A DNA stretch of 64,000 bases from positions 17,783,589 to 17,847,588 of the forward strand of contig RSEF01000004.1 of NCBI GenBank assembly GCA_003993805.1, written 5' to 3'. Shown in pieces: positions 11,823-22,976 of the stretch. Every line of letters starts with the position of its first letter. Within the stretch, counting starts at the first letter, position 1. The stretch comes from Himantopus leucocephalus. Lineage: Eukaryota > Chordata > Aves > Charadriiformes > Recurvirostridae. The notes under the pieces are model-generated. The model worked only from the letters and a program-made list of their open reading frames with translations. It searched no databases and was not told the DNA's origin. Both the position numbers and the translations under genes were made by a program.

Positions 11823-13299
11823 ACTGAGTCATTTACCTTGGAGATAAAATGAAGCAGAATTGCATGTTGGTAATGGCAGGGAGGAGAGCAGTGATTCTCA
11901 GCTTTATTTCTCTTTGTTTCTCATTGAGCCCTTTTCCTATTTGTTAATTCTAGTAAGCATTCTCCATATGCGTTTAGTATTTTCACATATGTTTCTGTGT
12001 ATATTTAATTGTCTACAGTAGACTCTTTCCATCTTTTCTTCCTGCTTCTTGTGTCAACTGTCTATTTAGATTTTAAGCTACTTAAAAAGAGCCATTTCTT
12101 TGAGCATACTTCCACACAGCATCCAGTAAGATGCAACCCTGCAGTTAATTGGAGGCTCTGAATAATCTTGCCATATAAAAAGTATAATTACTGATAGTAC
12201 TCATTTGTTTTTAAAATGTCACTTTCTATTCACGGAAAATCACAGCAAGGAACCTAGTTCTTATCAATAACCATTCTTCTTAACGTGCCTGTGTGGATTC
12301 CTACAACCCACAGGGAGGAAATCTACCGGCAGATAGCAGTGCAACTGTAGTATCTCTGTAGCTGACATTTTAACAATGCCCCAGTTTTTGTGCTAGTTGT
12401 AAAATCTCATTGTTCATGCTATTGGGAAGATTTTTAGACTATTCTGTATAGAGAAGTCAAGCTTTATGAAGGTAAAAAGACAAAAATAGGAATGCTTTCT
12501 TCCTGAAGCATACACTGCAAAGGCATGCAGTATGTGAAACCTGTTGTCCAGAACACTGTATGAATGATTTACTGGTAAATGGTCTGTCTTTGTAGCAGTA
12601 CTCTAATTTCAGAATACTGAGTTTAGCCTCAGGAACTGCTCATTACTTGATTGATCTTTATCTTAGTGACCTGTAATCTTAGTTTTGGTGTAAAACGCTG
12701 GTATAATTAGTTTTTGTTAATGATTATGATTTTGTCAGCAAGCAGATGATACAAAGTGTGACTTATCTCCTAGTCTTACATTACTTTGCCACCATTTCCC
12801 TTTTTTTAACTTTAAAACACAAGTGTTTGGGTTTTTTTAAGGACCTATCTATTTTAGGTCCCGTTTCCTAATACCTAGATCTTCAGAGATTGCACTTCTA
12901 GTGCTTGTAATTATACTAAGAATGGAAATAACAAAAACCCCATGGCAAATGCCAAGTTTTCTTAGTAAGTTTGTACTTAATGAAAGTCGCTTGTTCCACT
13001 GTTAGCACCCGCTATCTTCAAAATACATTAGTGCTAGACACCTTTCAGAGATGAGAAGATGTACTTTCCCTGAGAATTGCTGCTATGAAGTGTTTAAGAT
13101 AAATGTGAATCTGTCTTCCTGTCCTTTTTCATGACAGCAGCAATAGGAAAGCGCCAATCAGTTGGTTAATGAATCCGTGTGATAACTTCATGACTCTTCA
13201 TTTTCTCCTACTCTGTCTGTGCTTTTGGCAGTTCTAGAGATGTTAATCTCTCAACATTTGCACAGGAGAGGTCTGCGTTTGAGAGAGGTCCTACATGCT
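11823..13299. other. Unique sequence, no gene seen
   Basis: AT-rich unique sequence without recognised repeats or exons. Confidence 0.55.
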
Positions 13300-13587
13300 C
13301 TACCTACAAAAGACCAGTGTGTCAAAAGGCACCACCGCTGATCTGATCTGTGGCTGATTAATTCCAGTGAGTCCATTTGCCTGTCCCGGGGAGCTGTCAC
13401 TCTCGCTTTTCTGAATCTACCACTCAGATGTCACTCTGGGTGTGATAACGGCTCCATCATCCCTGTCTCTGCTGAGCTGCTCTTTGTGCATCCTCTGTGC
13501 CAGTCACAGTTCAGAGCCAGGTTCTCTGACTCGGTCTCTTGGATGGCTGGGCTTTCGCTATTGTCTGTCTGTGTGAGGTGTGGGAAG
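13300..13587 (+). other. Possible first exon ending in a strong splice donor
   Basis: A stretch of higher GC than its surroundings ends at GGGAAG|GTGAGT, a near-perfect donor, with the intron starting at 13588. Inside it, an ATG at 13543 (context TTGGATGG) opens 15 codons, MAGLSLLSVCVRCGK, that end exactly at the donor in phase 0. No CpG island and no matching downstream exon could be identified, so this remains a splice-signal-based guess. It may instead be non-coding or chance. Confidence 0.2.
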
Positions 13588-15714
13588 GTGAGTCATGCAG
13601 GTTAAACCCCTGAGCTTGGGCAGCATAAACACCCTTGCTTCTGATTCTCTAGTTTTGCCTTTGTTTTGTTTCCAGTTTCAGATGTTCATATTAAGATGGC
13701 AATGATTTGATACAAAATAGTCTCGGCTGTACTTCAGGATTCAAAAAGTAGTCTAATTTGGTGCAAGAGCTTCTATTTTGCCCGTTTGTGGCATTACATC
13801 CACATGGAAATGCCTTTTTGTTAGCACACTGTCACCCAGGGTGTGACAATAGGCACAGTTTTTGTATTTGCATATGGTATAAAGTGATCCTTAGATCATG
13901 GAATTAAAGGATTTTCTTTTTAAATAACCGTCTCTCTCCAAGATATTACGTAGTCTTCTGGTCTTCACTTGTGGATTGGCTGACAATTCCTTGTAAGATT
14001 TTTGTCTGAAAAATCTACTGATACTTAACTAAGTCAATCTTCAATGACAATGTGATTTATGGTAGCGGGGGGGGNCTGGACACTGAGAGCAGTCGTGAAC
14101 TATTTTCTCATGTCTTTGTATATTTTAGTTGTGCATTTCCTCACCATCTTATTCTCACCTATATAAAATCCCCAAAACCCAGTAATGCTGGAATGGGTGT
14201 AAAAAGGGCAAAGACCAAAGATACAGAGCAGCGTGGGAAAGAGATAACAATGGGAGGCATTGGACTTGACTGGCAAATTATGAGTAACACAGCAAGTGAG
14301 TCCAGGATAACTGTCCAGTCTGTCATAGACTGTGAGAACTCCTTGCAGGATGGTGGCATTTCTAAATGAAAACACCAAGCAATGAAATTTAAACAAGCAT
14401 AAGAAAGTGCTTTTTCACCAACATTTAAAAATTCTGGTCCTCTGTACTATTTAATGCGTGAGGTGCAAAAGTTTATATGGATTCAGAAGGTGATCAAAGA
14501 ACTTCATGAAAACCAAATCTGCTGAAGACTGTCAAACCCAAAGGTGTAATCTCTAAGTTAACTTAACCATGAAGCTAAAACTTAGAAAGATACAAAGGAG
14601 TTATCACCAAACACTTTCAGTTCTTGCAAGCTTTTTTTCACCTTTTGCCAAGACTTCCTGTGGACAGCAATATTACATTGCTTAGGAAATACTGTTAATG
14701 GTTTGATATAAAAAAAGGACAATGTTACTATTGTGATTTTAAATACATGAAAATTAACCTGGTTTTTCTATCTTTATAAAAATCGGTTTTTGTATATTCC
14801 TATATATACATTGAGCAGTGGTTAATGGCATTAGGGCGAATCTAAGTACTGAAGTTGGAAAACCACTCTTTGACAGTCGGTTTTGGGTTTTTAAAAATAT
14901 TTTTTAATGTGTTCATGATTGTTTATACTCCTTGTTTTTCACAATAATTGGTCTATTATTACAGTGAGTCAAACCCACCCACAGTACATAGATATGATCA
15001 ATGCATGCCCTATAGAGAAAATAATAAAGTAAAAAATAAAGTTTCTAATGATCTTGCTGATATTTTCATTTTTTATATAGCTAAATTATTGTACTTTTTA
15101 ATTTCTGAATTCATTTGAATTAACAGCATGGGTAACATTTTAAGCTTATAATGCTTTTCACATAAAACCCGAGCAAAACCAATTATTCTTTTCCTACTTG
15201 ATACTGCCATCAATCTTATGGGAAGNAAGCTAATGAGGTGCTGGAGAATTGGTATAACTTGGCATGGAAATGGGTTCTATTTTTTTTTTTTTTTTTTTTT
15301 TTGCTATGCCATTGCTTGAATGCAAAGTGTGTCACTGTATTATATCACAGTGCATATTTCAATGATCAGGGTGGCACGGTTATAGCACTGTTGATCTTAC
15401 TGGAGTGCTGTGAAATGAATAAGTAAGGGCTGACAACTGGCAGCGAAATCAATACGTGCTCTTTTAAGGTAGTGCTCATTATTGCTGGACACAATAGACC
15501 AGAACTCGCTGTTAGTATCAGGAGACTATTTCAAATGCTGCCAAGGTCAGAAACAATACACTAGCTAGTATTTTAGCTTCCTTGGATGGGTGAGAAAACC
15601 CAACGCAGTGCAATCACAATCGCGTATGGCAGATCGTTTCAAATTCTCACATGAGTGAACACTTGCAGGTGTGTAAAGCTATTGACGAAGCACTTCTAAG
15701 AGCCAGTCCGTTCC
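13588..15714. other. Unique AT-rich sequence with two single-N gaps
   Basis: Single N bases at 14075 (just after a run of eight G) and at 15226 mark joins; unlike the other single-N sites, no duplication of the flanks is visible. Overlapping open frames at 14052-14396 on both strands have no recognisable domain. The 14.7-15.2 kb part is very AT-rich. Confidence 0.55.
15280..15302. repeat. Poly-T run (23 bases)
   Basis: A simple homopolymer. CR1 does not add poly(A) tails, so in a bird genome this is better read as a mononucleotide microsatellite than as the tail of a retroposed copy. Confidence 0.9.
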
Positions 15715-16060
15715 CAGTATTGTCCTGACTGGGGGTCCAGATGATCTCTGTGGAGGGGGAGGAAGGCTGAGACACTTCTTGCCTTTCTTCCCCCTCTTTC
15801 AGAGGCTGGGCACGTTGACCTTTTCACAGATGGGTTCTCTCCTCTAAGTAGGTAATCTCAAATTTGTGTGACTTGAGGGTCCTCCCTGGACCCTTGCCTG
15901 CCTCTCTCCTCGGGAGAAGGCCAGAGACATTAGACGTGACCTGACTCCTGTGGGCAGGCCAAAGCAAGGCCCACCAGGGTTAACAGCTGAAGAGCCAGGT
16001 CTCTGCGCTAGAAAGGGAGAATAGTTGTGTGAAACCCTTAGAGTATTAAATAAATGCAGG
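15715..16060. other. GC-elevated block of unknown origin
   Basis: About 350 bp that is clearly richer in GC than its neighbours, with pyrimidine- and purine-rich segments. It ends near a polyadenylation-like signal, AATAAA (in TTAAATAAATGCAGG, near 16047). The layout of a GC-rich body followed by AATAAA would fit a solo LTR or a transcript 3' end, but I could not define terminal repeats or a target-site duplication. The identity is open. Confidence 0.3.
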
Positions 16061-19000
16061 AGTCCGTTTCAGTCTGGTCTTGGTATATGGCTCTGCATAG
16101 CAATAGGACTGACGCTGTCCTGTTTCCTGTGGCCAAGTAAGGAAGGCCTGGTTCAAAATGTATATAAATACATGAAATGCACAGCTTGATGAAATGTTAA
16201 ATGATTCATTAGTTAATGTCTTAAGACGACTTTGGAAGTACACTACAGAGGCACTACATTTGAAACAGGATAATTTTAGAGTAACACTTAAGCAGCTTTG
16301 AGAAAGAAAGTGTAATTTTACTTGAAGATGCATTGTAATTTTCAGAGTTTGGACAATAAACAGAGCATTGACTACAACAGCAGTAAAAGCCTAGAATAGT
16401 TAAAATTATGTCAGGTTCAACTTCTGCCAGAAAATGGTATAACCCAGTGTACAAAACCAAAGTACTGTGTCAAATAATAAATAAAATAGAACAAAACAGC
16501 TTACAATCACAAGGAGATTATGTTCTTAATGCCATAAGAATGGATAAATGCACTATTTTCTGCATTTGTACTCTTTGATACATGAATGAAAATGTACTTA
16601 AAGCAGTCCATGTATTAAAAGTCCATGATAATTTATTCATAATATAAATACTAAATTCAAATGTAATATGACCTAAAATTAATCCATTCTTCTTGGTAAA
16701 CATTGTGATGCAAACAGACAACACGGATACTGCAATCTAGCTTCTGACAGTCGTCTTTATTACTTTATATTATCTATGAAGTATTTGCAAGATGGTTGAA
16801 ACATGATTGAGTGCAGGAAGCTGTTTTTATTTTTTATAGGTCAATGTTCCTGAAAATACTTTATCTTGGAGCAAAATGTTAATAATACCATGAAACATAT
16901 CATGTTGCTTAAAGCAAAATGCTAGAGATACATGGATCACCTAATTGTTTTTCCTTTACAGTAATGCTCTACTCTTTGCCAAGGGATTGCTTTTTTGGGC
17001 ACTAGGGAGCAACAGTTCTTCACTCTTCTATTATCCGTATTTTCTGCTCTTTCTGACTTCTCTAAGCAGCAGTTATCAAGGAACAAGTGGAACCAATCCT
17101 GAGGTATTCCACGGCTGTTGCTGCATCTATGGCACATGTCCCAGACATGCTAGCCATATTCTTTTTGTTGTTGTTATTATTTTAGGATCATCATAGTTGT
17201 TCTTTAAAAGAAGAAACAAACCCAAACCAACAAACAAAAAACCCCTTTTTCTCAGAATGGGGGAAAAAAAAAGGTAAACCAACCACGTGATGCAAGTAAT
17301 GGCTCTGTTTTTTTCAGCCAGGTGTTTAACGTCTTTTTTCCTCACAACACTGCAAAGCTTTTGCAGATGCTATTAAAGGCCAGACTCATTCCTTTCAGCC
17401 TTCTGTACCAACAACCTGAAGTTACTTAACTGGTATGTGCCTAGGGTATGTATATATAATTGTGACTGTAGTGATGTGGTGGAAAAATGACCATTGTAAA
17501 GCAATGATCTCAAAATTTTTTGTGAACAGGATATGCTGAATGTGCTTCGGCTCTTCTAAATTCACCTGAAAGCTGACTGAAGCATAGTAACGGCATTTTG
17601 AATAGGAAATATTGCCAGTTTTGATTCCTGCAGTGTTGTCTGTGATGAGCTAGGTCTGTGATCTTCATTAGGCTAAGCTTAGAATAGTTTGATAGAGCTG
17701 TAGTGAAAATTGGTTTTTGAGACTTTTCCTGCCTGTGTCTCAAGAATTTTAAAAGCACCCCAAAATACCTCCCTCAAGTATGTGTTATTTCAAACTTTAT
17801 GGAACATTTCTGACTCAAGACTGCTCTAAGTCCCTGCGTTATCCCACGTGCCCTCCCCGCTTCTGTCCTTTTCTCCTTTGCCCATACTGCTGGGCCATCA
17901 GCTTAGGGTGATGTAGGTAATCTCCTCCAAGAATTCTACCCACTGAATGAAACAATTGTCAACGCTGCCTAGTTTATCTTACAAGCACAAATTTCACTGC
18001 ACACTTAGTGGCCCTCTGAGCATTAAATAACATGCAGTCAAGTGGCTTGTCAGGCTGTATCATTACTGTATTTGTAACATGCTCTGCAAAGTGAGCACTG
18101 TGCTATCACGTAACTGCTCAAGGAAGCAGTTAATAGGGTCATTGCCTCATTTATCTGGAAGGGAGAGTAAAATTGATGGGTAGGGCATTGACCTATTATG
18201 GAGGTTAAAAAATAAGTTGAAAAATCTGTCCGTTGAAGGTGTGCTAGAGCACTAGGTAATCCACAGCAATGGATAACAGATCTGTAATTACGTTGAAGTA
18301 TTTCACTAGAAGGGCTATATATGCCTTTAAACTATTTTCCTGTTGTCTATGCGACACACATCTTGACAAAATATTCAGTCTAGAGTACTGTGTGGACAAC
18401 TTGACATATTGCCTTCAAACTCTTACTACTTTTGGTACATTTATGCTGGCAGTGTACAATTTGGTTTCTAGATTTTCATGCCAAATAGCAGATCTCTTTG
18501 ATTCATGGCTGTCAGAAACGCACATTAGAAACTGCTTTGAGAAGTTGTATTTGGAAGTGTGAGATGACAACGTGTTGGTTATTTTTAAGCATTATATCGG
18601 TTTATATATAGTGGAAGTGATTACAAATACTTTTTGCTTTTTCTTGTCTCCTTGCTTCCGCATCCCTTTCTTCTTCCCAAGTTTTGTCAGTGGTTGTCAC
18701 TCAATCAGATCTTCCGTGCTTTCACTTTGCCATTCTCGTTACTCGGTGCTGTAACCTCCAACTTGTATATAGTATTCTCAGGCACTTTTCCTAGTTTACA
18801 TCCAGAATTGCAGATTTAAAGATAGCTGTACAGAATATTGGCTTATACTAGTGTTTGCCAACTATAATTGCACACATGAATTAAGAGTTTTGACTATACA
18901 TATAACTGTAAAGAAATTGTAGATGATGCGGATATACTTCTCTTTGACTCTTAATACAGCTTATTTCACACTTCCTATTTTCATTTAACAGAGAATACAC

Positions 19001-21379
19001 TTCATTTATTTATTCGCCTACACACTTGTCTACTCAAACTTACTGGCATTGCTACACTTGTAAGCCTAAAGCTCATTTGATTATGTTAGTGATACAGATT
19101 TTTGAGGATGTCTATTTCAAAATATATTCATGGCTTTAAAAAGAACTAAGAAATAAGTAGGATTGATATTTTAAAATTAACTAGGAGTTTTACCTACTTA
19201 TATTCCCGAGTCAGAAATACAGTGAATTAAGATGAACTAACCTGATAGGTACTCACAGTTGTTGAAATTAGATCTAGCTTCTTAGGACGCAGTCTCCCAA
19301 AGAGCCAAGACCCTCCTTACAGGTTAACTGGGTGTGATAATTTATTAATTCTTAATCAATTAGACTGTATTTCAAGTCTCCCTCATTCAGAGTCAATTTA
19401 AACATGCAGTCATTTGGATTACTGAGGTAAATGGACCATAGTGGAGGTCCCAATTCAGCACATTGTAAGCTCCTTGGGAACTACAGTCCTGTTCTTCTCA
19501 TGTGATGTTTTCCATTTCTTTTTGTTGGTGAAATAACTTTACCACCCAAAGTGATTCATCTGATTCATCATTTATCGGGATTCATCTGAAAATACTACCT
19601 CACATGCAAATTAATTAATGCTTTAAAGTAATCCAAAGTAACTTAAGTAAATTTATAATTACTTTTGAGTTGTATTAAAAACTCATGACCTCCATGACCT
19701 ATGCTCTTAATTCCTGTTGCCAAGAGAGATGTGATGTCTTCCTAATAACTATTGACAGGGAATCACATTTAGGCTCTATATCACTGTCAGGTAAGGACAT
19801 AGCTGCCAATAGGGGCTTTCCTCTTATATAAAGGTATGCTAGTGGGAGTATTTTTGCATTAAATTTCCTGATCTTCAAGAACTTCAGGGTAAATCTGTTA
19901 CTTTACACATTTGAGAAATACCTGTTAGAGTAAACTATATTCAAATGCAGCTCCAACATATTTTTCCAAAGTGTACTTCTTGATATAACTTGTACTGCTT
20001 GACCAATTCAATTTTGTACAGACTGATTACATTTTCAAAAAGGTTTTTTCAGGCAGCAGTTGCCAGAACCATTATATAGCTGAAATGTTATTAAAGTAAA
20101 AGAAGCAGGGAAGTAAGCAATACCATGGAGGCATTCTGTAGATATGCACTTAAGCCATGTATCCTCCTGCTTTGCCACTGGATCTAGTAATTATTCTGTT
20201 TTAATGTGAGATTCTAAATTAAAAATCTGTTAGAAAGCATTGTGCTGTATTTATATCAAAACTTCAAAGTCTGCCTCGTTATCAAGGCTTGCTTCTGATG
20301 TTTTTTATCCTCTTTTATCTTCTGTCTTTGAAACAAAGGTATTTTGAAGTATAAAACAGGTAAAGTATCTTTTGTAACAGATTCATGAAAAGGAAGCTGA
20401 GAGAGAGGAGATCTATAAGGTAGATGAAGTGCAGCAGAGGAGCATTTGAAAGAATTAAATGGAAAATGACAATGGAATTGTGCCAAATTACAGGCAAAAA
20501 CAAATTCTTTTGCTTGGTTTACGTATCATAAATCAACATCAGGTACCATATTAAAAAATATATTTTTAACATTTGTACGAATTATGTTGAAACACCAGTC
20601 ATTCCTTCAAGATTTTTGAATGTGAAGCCATAAACTCATGCCCGATAAAGACCTGTACAGACACAAAACTTCCCTTTCTGCTTCATACAAGTCAAGAGTT
20701 TTGGACTTAGGGAGCATCCTTCATTGAATAAATAGTTTAAAGAGATGGAAGTCTCATTAAGAGCTATTATAACTGTCTAAAATGTCGGTGTTAAATATGG
20801 AAACCAACAGCTCTTCTTTGCCATTGCACTGTTCTTGTACATCATCTTTTATTAAAATCTTCTGTTAGTGCAGTTATCTTCAAGCATACGGAGATCCTAC
20901 AGCTCTGCTGGGTACCAAATGAGGGACAGTTGTGAGCTTATTCGTAACTGATGACTCTTCAAACTGGGGACACATACACTTCGCCTTTTCAGTTATTCCC
21001 GGCCCCACCTTTGCATTAGCTTGCTCATTAGGAAAGAGATTGTTTTATCCTTTCTTCTGAGATTTTTGCTATCTGCTTTCTACTTAATCTGAGGATAGAG
21101 AAAAACTTCTATAACTGAATTCACCAACAACTGTGAGAAGTTAGGCTGGCTTGTTCATAAATTTGGAACAGACCATTCATTGTATAACTATATGATATTC
21201 AGCTGAGTATAATGAAAGAAAATACATTTGAGGCAGTACTCCACTAAAACATTATTTTTTCAGAATCCACTTATTCCTTGAGCCTTGTGAAATCAAGCAG
21301 AATGGTAGAGCTAGGACTAACAGCTGTGTGTAATTTCTGGTACAAAGGGAAGACTGTAATGGGAACTATTGCTTTAGCA
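16061..21379. other. Unique AT-rich sequence, no gene seen
   Basis: About 5.3 kb without recognised repeats or exons. Open frames such as 16046-16333 (-) and 18269-18562 (+) have no known domain. A POU/homeodomain-like motif cluster is listed separately near 19.6 kb. Confidence 0.55.
19604..19620 (+). promoter_or_regulatory. POU octamer fused to homeodomain-like motifs
   Basis: ATGCAAATTAATTAATG contains the full octamer ATGCAAAT overlapping two TAATTA-type cores in AT-rich unique sequence. Such composite sites are known for POU and homeodomain factors in enhancers. A single site can arise by chance in AT-rich DNA, so this is a weak call. Confidence 0.25.
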
Positions 21380-21663
21380 GCAAAAAAAAGGTGCTAATTA
21401 CAGTAGGTTTAAAAGCATGTTCCTCCTTTAACATACCCATACGAGTTATGTGGCTTGGCTTCATGAACACGGTACCTTAGTTTGAGGGCAGCAACAGTTT
21501 GTTGTTGGATACTACAGGGGGNGCAAAAAAAAGGTGCTAATTACAGTAGGTTTAAAAGCATGTTCCCCCTTTAACATACCCATACGAGTTACGTGGCTTG
21601 GCTTCATGAACATGGTACCTTAGTTTGAGGGCAGCAACAGTTTGTTGTTGGATAGTACAGGGG
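21380..21663. repeat. Near-identical ~141 bp duplication split by one N
   Basis: Bases 21380-21521 and 21523-21663 are nearly identical, differing at a few positions (for example TTCCTCC versus TTCCCCC, and GATACTACAG versus GATAGTACAG). They meet at a single N at 21522. This is the third instance of this pattern in the window and fits an unmerged heterozygous contig overlap. Confidence 0.9.
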
Positions 21664-22806
21664 AACAATACAAGAATCGCTCTTACAGAATGGATGAGAG
21701 TGTAAGAAATACATTAAATTAGGTTCCACCATGGACTTTGCATGGTCCAAAAGTTGACTGTAAAATGAGCACTAACCTTAACTACATTGTCAATATAATA
21801 AACATTAAGCTGTGAGGAAGATTATTGTAACTAGTGTCATCTTTGAAGCAGGGTAATTGTCACTTCAGGTCCATCAGGACATAAATGAAAGAATACAAAC
21901 TCACTGGTATGGCATGTAGGAGTGTTCTTCATTAACTTCGTTCCCCCTGGTCATTTCAACAGCTCAAACTGAATTTCGGTGCTGGTCCCTAGAATCTTAA
22001 TGACACAGGGCATATGTGAAAAGGCAGTGGAAGACTGTCACTCTGTCAAGAGCTGTATCGAGCCTATGCCTTTCTTCCTTCTCTGCTAATGCCGCAGCTT
22101 AAAGAGAAATGTTTTCTTAATGGCAGGTGCTTAAGCTTTGACACCTGTGTAGGCAATTGGACATTGCTGTGCTTGTTGAGGTGGTTGTGCTCCTATTTTG
22201 CTAGTGCAGATGGATTTTTACAAAAGAAGCATAGGGAGACTCTACCTTCATAACTGGAATCAATTTTATATACACAAATGGAGAGATGGAATGGGAGCAG
22301 GCTGAATTGTGTCCTTACCTGGTTTTCATTTTGAATTGTATTATGCAGGAGACTATGAATGTAACTCTAAAAGCTACTAAAACATCTTGTAACCTGCTGG
22401 ACAATAATTCAGGAATTAAAAATGTCTTTAAAATAATCCAATATCACATTGGCAGAAAGCTTTCAGGAGAAAATCCTATTCTAAGATCCAACCAGCATGG
22501 AGCACATGTAAACTAGCAAACCCTGTATTCAGAGCTGTGCTGATGTCTTCAATTACACCATCAATTATGCTAATTGTAATGCATACTTGAGAATGTGATA
22601 AAAATAAACCAAAGGAGATTATTCGTTAGCTGCAGTTTCATGGCTAAAATTCAGCTGAACGCTTAAAATAAGTCTGGATGAAACACTACATAATGTGCCA
22701 TAGGGAACAATTCTACATAGGCAGCAAGTAGAGCAGGGTGGGAACTAATAATTCTTCCATCTTAGTTCTATTTTATGACTCTCTGGCAAAAAAACCTAGC
22801 TCAGAT
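21664..22806. other. Unique sequence, no gene seen
   Basis: Unique AT-rich sequence. A 76-codon frame at 22286-22516 (+) shows no recognisable domain. Confidence 0.55.
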
Positions 22807-22976
22807 TATTTTTTTTTCTTCTTTCTTTCTCTTCCTCTCTTCCAGGGGGGCTGAAAGCTCTTAGCTGGAGCCAGGACAAAACTGAGCACTTTCTAAAGAA
22901 AAACCTCTTTGCAGTAAAAAAGCTCATTGTATTTGGGATTACACAAAATTATATACTTGGTGTTGACACTAAGTGA
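22807..22976 (+). other. Strong splice-acceptor-like site with short open frame
   Basis: A nearly unbroken pyrimidine tract of over 30 bases (22807-22843) ends in CCAG (AG at 22844-22845), an excellent acceptor. From 22848 one frame stays open for 42 codons (beginning GLKALSWSQDKTEHFLKKNL) and ends in TGA at 22974. It could be a terminal exon, but the protein is not recognised. Pyrimidine tracts followed by AG also occur by chance. Confidence 0.2.

Noticed and set aside
15280..15302. Poly-T run as tail of a processed pseudogene
   Set aside because: Adjacent sequence resembles no known transcript, and CR1 does not mobilise poly(A) transcripts in the way L1 does.
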